64,000 bases of DNA. Source: Clostridia bacterium. Lineage in GTDB: Bacteria; Bacillota; Clostridia; Christensenellales; Aristaeellaceae. The translations under genes and the position numbers were made by a program. Positions 46,484-54,128 of the stretch are shown here, in pieces; positions within the stretch are counted from its first letter, which is position 1, and each line of letters begins with the position of its first letter. The notes under the pieces were generated by a model, which was given only the letters and a program-made list of their open reading frames with translations, was not told the DNA's origin and searched no databases. Location of the stretch: positions 62,001 through 126,000 of the forward strand of contig JAFROK010000034.1 in the NCBI GenBank assembly GCA_017429695.1, written 5' to 3'.

Positions 46484-48064
46484 ATGTGTTCAATCTTTGG
46501 CCTGACCAGCAGCCGGGTACCCCGTGATCTGATCGAAACCTGTTTCAACCGTACCATCTCCCGCGGTCCGGATATGAGCCGCCTCGTGGATATTCCCGGC
46601 GGCGTCCTCGGTTTCCACCGCCTGGCCATCATGGGCCTGCATGAAGAAGGCATGCAGCCTTTCCAACTGGATGACGATTATGTGATCTGCAACGGCGAGC
46701 TTTACGGGTTCCGCCCGCTCCGCGAACGCCTGATGCAGACCTATGAAATAAAGAGCGGATCGGACTGCGAAATCCTGCTTCCGCTCTACCGGGAATACGG
46801 CGTTGAAATGTTCAAAACCCTGGACGCCGAATTTGCCCTGATCCTTTATGACGGAAAGCAGGGCAAAATGATCGCCGCCCGCGATCCCATTGGCATCCGC
46901 CCGCTCTATTACGGCCGCCTGGCAGACGGCGAATGGGCCTTTGCCAGCGAGCCGAAAAACCTGATAGGCCTGTGTAAAATCATCATGCCCTTCCCGCCCG
47001 GACATTACTGGATGGACGGGGAGTTTGTGCAGTACGCGGATCCCGCGTATGTGGGATATTTCTCCATGAAAACAGAAGAGGAAGTATGTCCCAAGCTTCG
47101 CCGCCTGCTGATGGACGGCGTGGAAAAACGGCTGGACGCGGACGCGCCGGTCGGTTTCCTGCTCTCCGGCGGCCTGGATTCCTCCCTCGTCTGCGCCATT
47201 GCCCAGAAGATGCTCCCCCACCCGATCCGCACCTTCGCCATCGGCATGGATATCGACGCCATTGACCTGAAGTATGCCCGGATGGTTGCCGATTATATCG
47301 GTTCAGAGCATACGGAAGTCATTATCAGCGAAAAGGACGTGCTCGATGCGCTTCCGACGGTGGTTGAACTGCTCGGCACCTGGGATATCACCACCATTCG
47401 CGCATCCATCGGCATGTACCTGGTCTGCAAATGGATTCATGAAAACACGGATGTCCGGGTACTGCTCACCGGCGAAATTTCCGATGAGCTTTTCGGCTAT
47501 AAATACACAGACTTTGCCCCCTCTGCCGCCGCCTTCCAGGAGGAAGCGGAGAAGCGCATCCGGGAACTGCATATGTACGACGTGCTCCGGGCGGACCGGT
47601 GCATCTCCGTCAACTCCCTGGAAGCCCGCGTTCCCTTTGGCGACCTGAAATTCGTCCGGTATGCCATGAGCATTGACCCGGAGCTGAAAATGAACCGTCA
47701 CAACATGGGCAAATACCTGATCCGCAAAGCCTTTGCCGATGACCACATCTTGCCGGATGAAATCCTGTGGCGCCAGAAGGCAGCTTTTTCCGACGCCGTC
47801 GGCCATTCCATGGTCAACGACCTGAAAGCGCTTGCGGAAAGAACATATACGGACAAGGAATTTGAGCGCCTGGCAGCGAAATACGATTACTGCCGTCCCT
47901 TTACGAAGGAGAGCCTCCTTTACCGGGAGCTCTTCGAGCAGTATTATCCCGGCCAGGCATACATGATCCCCGGCTTCTGGATGCCGAACAAAACCTGGCC
48001 CGGCTGCAACGTCGACGATCCTTCCGCGAGGGTTCTGGCGAACTACGGCGCCAGCGGTCAGTAA
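46484..48064 (+). CDS. asnB: Asparagine synthase (glutamine-hydrolysing)
   Basis: AsnB makes asparagine from aspartate, glutamine and ATP. The catalytic Cys is residue 2 (MCSIFGLTSS), so the start is ATG 46484 with GAAGGAGG 8 bases ahead, not the in-frame ATG at 46454. The glutaminase half has ISRGPDMSRLVDIPGG, GFHRLAIMGL and ICNGELYGFRPLR; the synthetase half has the pyrophosphatase loop LLSGGLDSSLVCAIAQK near residue 225 and TGEISDELFGYKY. Length 526 residues is normal. It begins an operon with guaA 49 bases downstream. Confidence 0.95.
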   Translation: MCSIFGLTSSRVPRDLIETCFNRTISRGPDMSRLVDIPGGVLGFHRLAIMGLHEEGMQPFQLDDDYVICNGELYGFRPLRERLMQTYEIKSGSDCEILLPLYREYGVEMFKTLDAEFALILYDGKQGKMIAARDPIGIRPLYYGRLADGEWAFASEPKNLIGLCKIIMPFPPGHYWMDGEFVQYADPAYVGYFSMKTEEEVCPKLRRLLMDGVEKRLDADAPVGFLLSGGLDSSLVCAIAQKMLPHPIRTFAIGMDIDAIDLKYARMVADYIGSEHTEVIISEKDVLDALPTVVELLGTWDITTIRASIGMYLVCKWIHENTDVRVLLTGEISDELFGYKYTDFAPSAAAFQEEAEKRIRELHMYDVLRADRCISVNSLEARVPFGDLKFVRYAMSIDPELKMNRHNMGKYLIRKAFADDHILPDEILWRQKAAFSDAVGHSMVNDLKALAERTYTDKEFERLAAKYDYCRPFTKESLLYRELFEQYYPGQAYMIPGFWMPNKTWPGCNVDDPSARVLANYGASGQ

Positions 48065-48113
48065 TCCACCCCTGAAACTGACAGCTTGCAGCTGATATCG
48101 TGCCGGAGGAATC

Positions 48114-49655
48114 ATGAACAAAGAGCTGATCCTGATCCTGGATTTCGGCGGCCAGTACACCCAGCTGATCGCCCGCCGCGTCCGCGAATGCCACGTTTAT
48201 TCCGAAGTAATTCCATGGAACACGCCTCTTCCGAAAATCCTGGCCCGCCAGCCGAAGGGCATCATCCTTTCCGGCGGTCCCTCCAGCGTCCGGGACGCGG
48301 GCGCGCCGAAAATTGATCCCGCGCTGTATGATGCGGGCATCCCGGTTCTCGGTATCTGCTACGGCATGCAGCTGACCGCTGACCTGCTGGGCGGACATGT
48401 GGAAAAAGCAAAAGAACGGGAATACGGCCGCATCACAGTCCGGCTGGACAACCGGTCCGGCCTTTTCGGCGGCATGAAGCCTTCCTCCGGCTGCTGGATG
48501 AGCCATACATGGCAGGTCAGTGCCTGCCCGCCCGGTTTCCGCGTCATCGCAGAAACGGATAACTGTTCCGTTGCCGCCATGATCCACGAGGAAAAGAAAA
48601 TCTGCTGTGTGCAGTTCCATCCCGAAGTCACCCATACCGAGGACGGCAGCATGCTGATCCGGAACTTCCTGTTCCGCTTCTGCGGCTGTTCCGGCGACTG
48701 GACGATGAACGCCTTCGCCGAAACCGCCATTCAGCAGATCCGGGAGACGGTGGGCGAAACCGGCACTGTGCTACTGGCCCTGTCCGGCGGTGTGGATTCC
48801 TCGGTGGTCGCCGCCCTGATCTACCGGGCCATCGGCAAGCGCCTCACCTGTGTTTTTGTGGATCACGGCCTCCTTCGCAAAGGCGAAAGCGACCAGGTCT
48901 GCCATGTGTTCAGCCACCTGTTCCCGGTCCGTTTTGTCCGGTCGGATGCTTCGGCCCGCTTCTTTGCGGATCTGAAGGGAGTCACTGACCCGGAGGAAAA
49001 ACGGCACATCATCGGCCGGGATTTTATTGAAGTATTCAAGGACGAAGCAAAAGCCCTGGGCAAAATGGATTATTTCGCACAGGGCACCATTTATCCGGAT
49101 GTCATTGAGAGCGGCCAGGGCACCAACGCCGCCGTCATCAAGAGCCACCATAACGTGGGCGGCCTGCCGAAGGAACTGGGCTTTACCGAGCTGATCGAAC
49201 CGCTGCGGATGCTGTTCAAGGATGAAGTCCGCGCGCTGGGAGAGACCCTGGGCCTTCCCCGGGAACTGGTCTGGCGCCAGCCCTTCCCTGGTCCCGGCCT
49301 CGCCATCCGGATCATCGGGGAAGTCACGCCTGAGAAAGCGGAAATCGTCCGGGAAAGCGACGCCATCCTCCGGGAGGAGATTGCCGCCGCCGGACTGGAC
49401 CGGCATGTGAACCAGTATTTCACCGTCCTGACCGGCATCCAGAGCGTCGGCGTCATGGGCGATGAGCGCACGTATGACTACACCATTGCCATCCGCGCCG
49501 TTACCACCGACGACTTCATGACCGCCGACTGGGCGCGCCTCCCCTACGACCTCATCGCCAGGATTTCCTCCCGCATTGTGAACGAGGTTCCGCACGCCAG
49601 CCGTGTCGTCCTGGATGTGACCACTAAACCGCCGGCAAGTATTGAATGGGAATGA
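48114..49655 (+). CDS. guaA: GMP synthase (glutamine-hydrolysing)
   Basis: GuaA converts XMP to GMP using glutamine. The class I glutaminase domain has the nucleophile in LGICYGMQ and [10 protein letters not shown]; the ATP-pyrophosphatase domain has [20 protein letters not shown]; the dimerisation domain ends in [11 protein letters not shown]. The segment that usually reads WMSHGD appears as WMSHTW, a loss of a conserved Gly-Asp pair whose effect I cannot judge. Length 513 residues is normal. The start follows CCGGAGG. An integrase gene lies directly after its 3' end, a known favoured insertion site for mobile elements. Confidence 0.97.
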   Translation: MNKELILILDFGGQYTQLIARRVRECHVYSEVIPWNTPLPKILARQPKGIILSGGPSSVRDAGAPKIDPALYDAGIPVLGICYGMQLTADLLGGHVEKAKEREYGRITVRLDNRSGLFGGMKPSSGCWMSHTWQVSACPPGFRVIAETDNCSVAAMIHEEKKICCVQFHPEVTHTEDGSMLIRNFLFRFCGCSGDWTMNAFAETAIQQIRETVGETGTVLLALSGGVDSSVVAALIYRAIGKRLTCVFVDHGLLRKGESDQVCHVFSHLFPVRFVRSDASARFFADLKGVTDPEEKRHIIGRDFIEVFKDEAKALGKMDYFAQGTIYPDVIESGQGTNAAVIKSHHNVGGLPKELGFTELIEPLRMLFKDEVRALGETLGLPRELVWRQPFPGPGLAIRIIGEVTPEKAEIVRESDAILREEIAAAGLDRHVNQYFTVLTGIQSVGVMGDERTYDYTIAIRAVTTDDFMTADWARLPYDLIARISSRIVNEVPHASRVVLDVTTKPPASIEWE

Positions 49656-49724
49656 TGATTTCTTTACTTTCTCATCCTCGGATCTGTTGATTTTCAATCG
49701 CTTCCGGGGATGTTGTCTTTTTCC

Positions 49725-49766
49725 TGGCTACAAATTGGCTACATTTTTTCGCTTTTTTTGTAGCCA
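49725..49766. other. Candidate integrase-binding repeats / attachment region at the guaA 3' end
   Basis: TGGCTACAAA (49725) and TGGCTACA (49736) are direct copies 11 bp apart, and TTTGTAGCCA (49757) is the inverse. They lie between guaA and the end of the integrase gene, where the end of an integrated element is expected. The attachment core itself may be in the last bases of guaA (around ATTGAATGGGAATGA). I found no second copy of that sequence in the window. Confidence 0.4.
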
Positions 49767-50857
49767 GCACTGTCCGAGCTTTTCGGGTCGATCGTCTCGT
49801 TCAGTATTCTGGCCACTTCCTGCTGCTTGTTGGGATACAGGTGGCTGTAGATGTCCATGGTGGTCTGAACCTTTTCGTGGCCCAGCCGTTCCGCGATCAG
49901 CAGCGGGGAGAACCCCTTCTCCACCAGCAGCGACGCATGGCTGTGTCTCGTATCATGGACCCGAATCTTTTTCACTCCGGAGCGCCTGCACCCTTCTTCC
50001 ATAATCTTGTACAGGAATTCTTTCTTATAGGGGAAGATTCGATCATCCTTTTTCAGCCCGTAGCACAGCCCCATGTATTCTTCCAGGCATTCGCACAGCT
50101 TATCCGGCATGGATATCGTGCGGATGCTTTTCTGCGTTTTGGGCGTCGTGATGATCTCTTTTCCGTTCAGGTACTGATAGTTCTTGTTCACCGTCAGCAT
50201 CTTCTTTTCCAGATCGATGTCCGCCGGTGTCAGCGCCAGCAGTTCCCCTTCCCGGATTCCGGTATAGTACAGCGTCATGTAGATTGCGTACCAGACCGGC
50301 TCATCTTCAACGGATTCGATGAATTTCTGGAATTCGTCCTGCGTCCAGAACTGCATCTCGTCCGCCTGCTTCTTCCCCATGCCGCCCGCCTTATGGCAGG
50401 GGTTCTCCTTCAGTCCGTAGTACTTCACCGCGTAATTGAAGATCGCAACCAGCTGGTTCTGTATCGTCCGCAGGTAAGTCTGCGAATAAGGCTTTCCATC
50501 TGCATCCCGATACTTGGTCAGCGAGTTCTGCCACTTACGGATATCCGTGGGCTTAATCTCATTCAGCGGGATTTTCCTGAAGTACGGAAGGATCTTGGTA
50601 TCAATCAGCCACTTTTTACTGCTCAGGGTGGTTTCCTTCAGGCGCTGCTTCATGTCCTCATTATAGATCTCCACGAAGCTCCCGAATTTCATCCCGACAT
50701 TGCCGGTGGACTGACTGATGAATTCCTGTTCCCACTGTACGGCTTCTCGCTTTGTCGCGAAGCCGCGTTTCTTCTTATGAACGGTTTTACCCGTCCAGTC
50801 CGTGATCCGGAGCTGACTCATCCAGCGCCCCGTATCGCCATCCCTGGTTACCGACAT
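49739..50857 (-). CDS. int: Tyrosine recombinase / integrase of a mobile element, 372 aa
   Basis: The N-terminal part (TGKTVHKKKRGFATKREAVQ) resembles the arm-binding domain of Tn916-type integrases, followed by a SAM-like core-binding domain. Catalytic residues are visible: Arg in YYTGIREGELLALTP near residue 200, HDTRHSHASLLVEKG, GHEKVQTTMDIYSH with the second His and the nucleophilic Tyr. It lies tail to tail with guaA and probably catalyses insertion into its 3' end. The divergent small gene at 51705 may encode the excision partner. Confidence 0.93.
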   Translation of the reverse strand: MSVTRDGDTGRWMSQLRITDWTGKTVHKKKRGFATKREAVQWEQEFISQSTGNVGMKFGSFVEIYNEDMKQRLKETTLSSKKWLIDTKILPYFRKIPLNEIKPTDIRKWQNSLTKYRDADGKPYSQTYLRTIQNQLVAIFNYAVKYYGLKENPCHKAGGMGKKQADEMQFWTQDEFQKFIESVEDEPVWYAIYMTLYYTGIREGELLALTPADIDLEKKMLTVNKNYQYLNGKEIITTPKTQKSIRTISMPDKLCECLEEYMGLCYGLKKDDRIFPYKKEFLYKIMEEGCRRSGVKKIRVHDTRHSHASLLVEKGFSPLLIAERLGHEKVQTTMDIYSHLYPNKQQEVARILNETIDPKSSDSAGYKKSEKM

Positions 50858-50902
50858 AGTACCTCCTTTCCCTCAGACTTATATCCGCCATTCCGTGATT
50901 AC

Positions 50903-51508
50903 TCATTCGGTGATTCCCTCCTGTTGCAGACTTTCCAGATACTCGTTTCTCCGCTTAATCCGCTCTTCTTTCGACAGTTCCTTCGGTTCGGCAAGCTCTA
51001 CAGGCGTCGCCGCGTAATACGCCAGCGTCTGTTCCTGCCACTTCTGATAGGCTGCCTGCGTCAGAGCGTAGCTGCGAAGTTCTTCCCGCTGTCCCTCCCA
51101 GTCTTCCAGGAACAGGCACATGTCCGCGTTCAGGGGAGATTGTTTATCTTTCCCCCTGAAAGTCAGTGCGCATTGCCATTCCCGGCTGTGCGGAGGACGG
51201 TTTACATTAATTGAGAAATTCAGTCCGTCCACCTGCTCAATGTGGAAGAGGAAGTTCAGCACGTCCGCCATGCTCGTGATCGGTGTAACCTCCGTATCAT
51301 AGCCAAGAATATAGGTCGGCGTGCTGTCCAGTACCTTCGCCAGATCATTGACCACCCCGACAGAAACCTCAATCTCGCCTGTTTCATATTTCTGAACAGT
51401 GCGCAGAGATTTCCCGATCAGGTTTGCCAGCTCGATCTGGTTCAGATGCTTTTTCTTACGGAGCGCCTTGATTCTTGCCCCGACAGCGGAATAGTCGAAA
51501 GTCTCCAC
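50903..51508 (-). CDS. XRE-family helix-turn-helix regulator, 201 aa
   Basis: Residues about 10-65 form a Cro/C1-type domain (RIKALRKKKHLNQIELANLI, GKSLRTVQKYETGEIEVSVG). The remaining 130 residues are unlike known domains and may bind a ligand or mediate dimerisation. The GTG start at 51508 has GAGGTG 7 bases upstream. It is divergent from the excisionase-like gene and probably represses the element's genes. Repeated TGCATT-containing sites in the shared gap are candidate operators. It may be co-transcribed with int, 45 bases downstream. Confidence 0.85.
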   Translation of the reverse strand: METFDYSAVGARIKALRKKKHLNQIELANLIGKSLRTVQKYETGEIEVSVGVVNDLAKVLDSTPTYILGYDTEVTPITSMADVLNFLFHIEQVDGLNFSINVNRPPHSREWQCALTFRGKDKQSPLNADMCLFLEDWEGQREELRSYALTQAAYQKWQEQTLAYYAATPVELAEPKELSKEERIKRRNEYLESLQQEGITE

Positions 51509-51559
51509 AAAGTATCACCTCGTACATAAGATATCACAAACTAATACGAATTGCAAGTG

Positions 51560-51625
51560 CATTTTTTATTTCTTTTTGATGTTGACAAATGCATTTTGGA
51601 TGCTATAATGTGAATTGTGCATTAT
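51560..51625 (+). promoter_or_regulatory. Promoter and candidate operators of the mobile element's plus-strand genes
   Basis: TTGACA at 51582-51587 and a perfect TATAAT at 51604-51609 are 16 bases apart. AAGTGCATTT, AAATGCATTT and TTGTGCATTATAAGTGC lie before, within and after the promoter, as repeated GTGCATT-like units that could bind the XRE protein. Confidence 0.65.
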
Positions 51626-51704
51626 AAGTGCGTGTTTTGGGAAATATATCCCATATCAGCCGCATGAAAGATGCATGAATCAAGATTGGAAAGGAGGGTT
51701 GTCC

Positions 51705-51923
51705 ATGAAAGCGCAGTTCATCACCGCGGAGGAAGTTCAGGATGTTCTGGGCGTAAGCCGCAGCAAGGCTTACCAGATCGTTCAGGGCATGAATCGTGAG
51801 CTGAAGGCGCAGGGGTTCATTACCATCTCCGGTAAGTGCCCCATCGCTTACTTCCGGAAGAAGTTCTACGGACTTGAGTTCGATCAGAACGACCGGATTA
51901 CTCCTACCCCGTGCAGTGCCTGA
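51705..51923 (+). CDS. Small helix-turn-helix protein, excisionase-like, 72 aa
   Basis: The protein starts MKAQFITAEEVQDVLGVSRS and continues with KAYQIVQGMN, a MerR/excisionase-type helix-turn-helix in which the second helix follows GVSRSKAY. The ATG at 51705 follows AAAGGAGGG by 7 bases, while the frame open upstream to 51615 has no ribosome site. Position next to the integrase and XRE genes supports an excision or regulatory role. Sequence alone does not separate the two. Confidence 0.7.
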   Translation: MKAQFITAEEVQDVLGVSRSKAYQIVQGMNRELKAQGFITISGKCPIAYFRKKFYGLEFDQNDRITPTPCSA

Positions 51924-51984
51924 TGAAGGCAAAACCGCATTGCCGATGCGGTAAATCGGCAAAACTATGAAAGGAAGGTAAGTT

Positions 51985-52923
51985 ATGATTACTGATTCTC
52001 GTGAACTGAAGTCCTACCACGTGATCATCGGTGTTGATCAGGGGTATGGCAACATCAAGACGGCGAACACCTGCTTCAAAGCAGGCGTGACCGTCTATGA
52101 CAAGGATCCCTATTTCAAGGGAGACATGGTCTTCTATGGTGGGAAGTACTATGTCATCGGCGAACAGCACAAGACCTTCATCAAGGATAAGGATGAAGAT
52201 GAGGATTATTACGTCCTCACCCTTGCGGCTATCGCCAAAGAAATGAAGCTGGCAGGAATGAATTACGCCCTTGTCTTCCTGGCAGTCGGCGTTCCCCTGA
52301 ACTGGATTGCCGAGCAGCGGGACCGCTTCCGGAAATACATGCAGGCGAACAGGCATGTGGTGTTCTGGCTGAATGGTGAGCAGTACACCGTCGACATCGA
52401 CGGCGTGGAGATCTTTCCCCAGGGATTCGCCCATGTGGCTCCCTATATTGCCAAGCTGGAAGGAATCACCATGATCTGTGATATCGGCAACGGTACGATC
52501 AACGTGATGAAGCTCACCAACGGGATTCCGAGCCAGGCAGCATGCTACACGCGGAGGTTCGGCGTCAACCAGTGTATGATCCGGATTCAGGAAAGGATGC
52601 AACAGGAATACGGGACTTCCGCGGAAGAGAAACTCGTAGAGGAAGTCCTGATCACCGGCACCGCCAGGATTGGTGAAAAGGCACTGACTATCATCCGGGA
52701 GGAAGCGACGAAGTACGCAGATGAAGTCATGGGACTGCTCCGGGAACTCGGATATACTCCGGACCTGATGAACCTGCACATTGTCGGAGGCGGCGGGTGC
52801 ATCATCAAAAACTTCGGAACGTATGACGAGGACCGTGTCACGATCAACGACGACATCATGGCCGCGGCCAAGGGCTATGAGTACCTCGCTCAGGGCAAGT
52901 TGGAGAGGCAGGGAATGCTGTGA
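51985..52923 (+). CDS. parM: ParM/StbA-family actin-like segregation protein, 312 aa
   Basis: Actin-fold nucleotide-binding motifs are present: phosphate 1 in IGVDQGYGNIKTAN (about residues 14-27), phosphate 2 in ICDIGNGTINVMKLTNG (about 171) and the adenosine motif in HIVGGGGCIIKNFG (about 271). Such proteins form filaments that push plasmid copies apart. The start follows AAAGGAAGG by 6 bases. The last codons overlap the next gene through GTGA, the arrangement expected for a ParM-ParR pair. In an integrated element it would stabilise the circular form. Confidence 0.88.
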   Translation: MITDSRELKSYHVIIGVDQGYGNIKTANTCFKAGVTVYDKDPYFKGDMVFYGGKYYVIGEQHKTFIKDKDEDEDYYVLTLAAIAKEMKLAGMNYALVFLAVGVPLNWIAEQRDRFRKYMQANRHVVFWLNGEQYTVDIDGVEIFPQGFAHVAPYIAKLEGITMICDIGNGTINVMKLTNGIPSQAACYTRRFGVNQCMIRIQERMQQEYGTSAEEKLVEEVLITGTARIGEKALTIIREEATKYADEVMGLLRELGYTPDLMNLHIVGGGGCIIKNFGTYDEDRVTINDDIMAAAKGYEYLAQGKLERQGML

Positions 52924-53306
52924 GCCGGAAAAGCGCTATCGTCAACACCAATCTCCGCCTCAACCTGAACCGGGAGGAGGACCGTCTGGCCTGGGAGCAT
53001 CTGCAAAACAGGGATAAAACCCTGTTCCCCTCTTACAGCAAAACAGTTGTTATAGCGCTGAATGATTTCTTCCGCCGGCAGCAGAAGCTGGCGGAAGATC
53101 CTTTGCTGGAAACCAGGGAACGGGAAGATGCCTTCTGTCGGAAGCTGTCCGATTCCGTTGTCCGCGATCTGAAGCCGATCCTTGCCAATCTCACCGTCCA
53201 GACTGCTCCTGCCCCCGAAAGCAGGAACGAACCAACCGTGATCCCCGACGACCAGGCGCAGCGCAACCGTGAACTGGCGGATCAGGCGCTGAGCATCTTT
53301 GGCTGA
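52920..53306 (+). CDS. Probable ParR-like partner protein, 128 aa
   Basis: The gene starts with GTG at 52920, overlapping the TGA stop of parM, so translation is coupled. The N-terminal 50 residues (VNTNLRLNLNREEDRLAWEH, then SYSKTVVIALNDFFRRQ) resemble the ribbon-helix-helix region of plasmid partition adaptors. The C-terminal part is charged and likely unstructured (TAPAPESRNEPTVIPDDQA), where ParR proteins contact ParM. The assignment rests on gene order and size; sequence similarity to known ParR was not tested. Confidence 0.6.
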   Translation: MSRKSAIVNTNLRLNLNREEDRLAWEHLQNRDKTLFPSYSKTVVIALNDFFRRQQKLAEDPLLETREREDAFCRKLSDSVVRDLKPILANLTVQTAPAPESRNEPTVIPDDQAQRNRELADQALSIFG

Positions 53307-53347
53307 GCAGCAGCCAATTTAACCCGATTTTGAAGCCACTTTTCCCG

Positions 53348-53381
53348 ACTGGCTGCAAAAGCAAGCAGATTTGCAGCCAGT
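53348..53381. repeat. 12-bp perfect inverted repeat after the parR-like gene
   Basis: ACTGGCTGCAAA and TTTGCAGCCAGT flank a 10-base loop, followed by TTGGG. It is about 40 bases after the parR-like stop. The T-tract is too short for a strong terminator. A transfer-origin or partition-site role is possible given the neighbours. Confidence 0.5.
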
Positions 53382-53556
53382 TTGGGAGATTCCGATAGAA
53401 GGAGGACAGCCAATATGAACCGGAATCGAAGCCATCTGAAATGGCAGGAAAACCAACCAGTACGGAAAGGAGAAGAGCCCATGGAAACCAGGAAAAATCA
53501 ACGCTCCCGGGGGCGGCGGGTTTTCAATCGGAGCCTGCGGCATACGTCACTGAAAA

Positions 53557-53789
53557 GTGCGCACTTCTATACAGGTGTCCCACCTGTATTCGTGCGCCCT
53601 CCGGGGGACCTGCCCGCTGCATCCCAATGCAGCCGGTCAGGTGGAGCCGGGAAAAGCAATGCTGCTTTCCCGGCTCTGTCCAAGGGCTCAATCGCCCTTG
53701 CGCCGCGTTGCGGCTATCCCGAAGTACGGATGAACGTCGCTGCCTGCGACATTCATCCTTCCCATCACTGTGCACGCTACCCGCGTGCA
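53557..53789. other. Array of consecutive stem-loops in a non-coding region of the mobile element
   Basis: Within 233 bases follow one another: GTGCGC/GCGCAC-type arms enclosing ATACAGGTG/CACCTGTAT, CTGCAT/ATGCAG, GAGCCGGGAAA/TTTCCCGGCTC, AAGGGC/GCCCTT, GCCGC/GCGGC, GTCGC/GCGAC and GCACGC/GCGTGC. The stretch is part of a 509-base gap (53307-53815) between the parR-like and DUF3847 genes. An open frame crosses it, but its product is low-complexity and is explained by the palindromes. The structure suggests an RNA or a single-stranded DNA function such as a transfer or replication origin next to the relaxase genes. Confidence 0.6.
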
Positions 53790-53815
53790 ATCCATCATGA
53801 AGGAGGCTGCTGCAA

Positions 53816-54127
53816 ATGAAAAAGAAAGAACAGCCTCCCATCACTCTGGCTGACGCCGAGCGTCAGCTCAAGCAGGCGCAGCATCGTCTCCAGCGGGAAG
53901 AAAACAAGAAGGCGTATCAGCGCTCGAAAAAGGAAAAAGAGCGTGCGCATCGCCTGATTACCCGCGGAGCCGAAATCGAACACTTCTTCCCTGAAATCAA
54001 GTGCCTTACGGAAAGAGAATTCTATGATCTGGCGGAAATGCTGCATGACATTCCCGCCGTAAAGGCACTGTTTCAGGACAGGGCTGCCCTGCATGTAGAT
54101 CCTCCTCCGGAGAAGGAGGTGGGCTGA
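53816..54127 (+). CDS. DUF3847-like small protein of the mobilisation module, 103 aa
   Basis: A charged, mostly helical protein with a likely coiled coil at residues 13-50 (ADAERQLKQAQHRLQREENK) and a C-terminal segment LTEREFYDLAEMLHDIPAVK. This pattern and position match the DUF3847 proteins often found just before MobA/MobL relaxases in Clostridia. The start follows GAAGGAGG. Its stop is one base before the relaxase start, with the relaxase ribosome site inside this gene, so both are translated together. It may assist the relaxosome; this is inference. Confidence 0.78.
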   Translation: MKKKEQPPITLADAERQLKQAQHRLQREENKKAYQRSKKEKERAHRLITRGAEIEHFFPEIKCLTEREFYDLAEMLHDIPAVKALFQDRAALHVDPPPEKEVG

Positions 54128-54128
54128 T

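Noticed and set aside
53382-53819. 145-codon frame across the hairpin array
   Set aside because: The translation is low-complexity and follows from palindromic DNA. There is no clear ribosome site at a sensible start, and the region is better explained as structured non-coding sequence.
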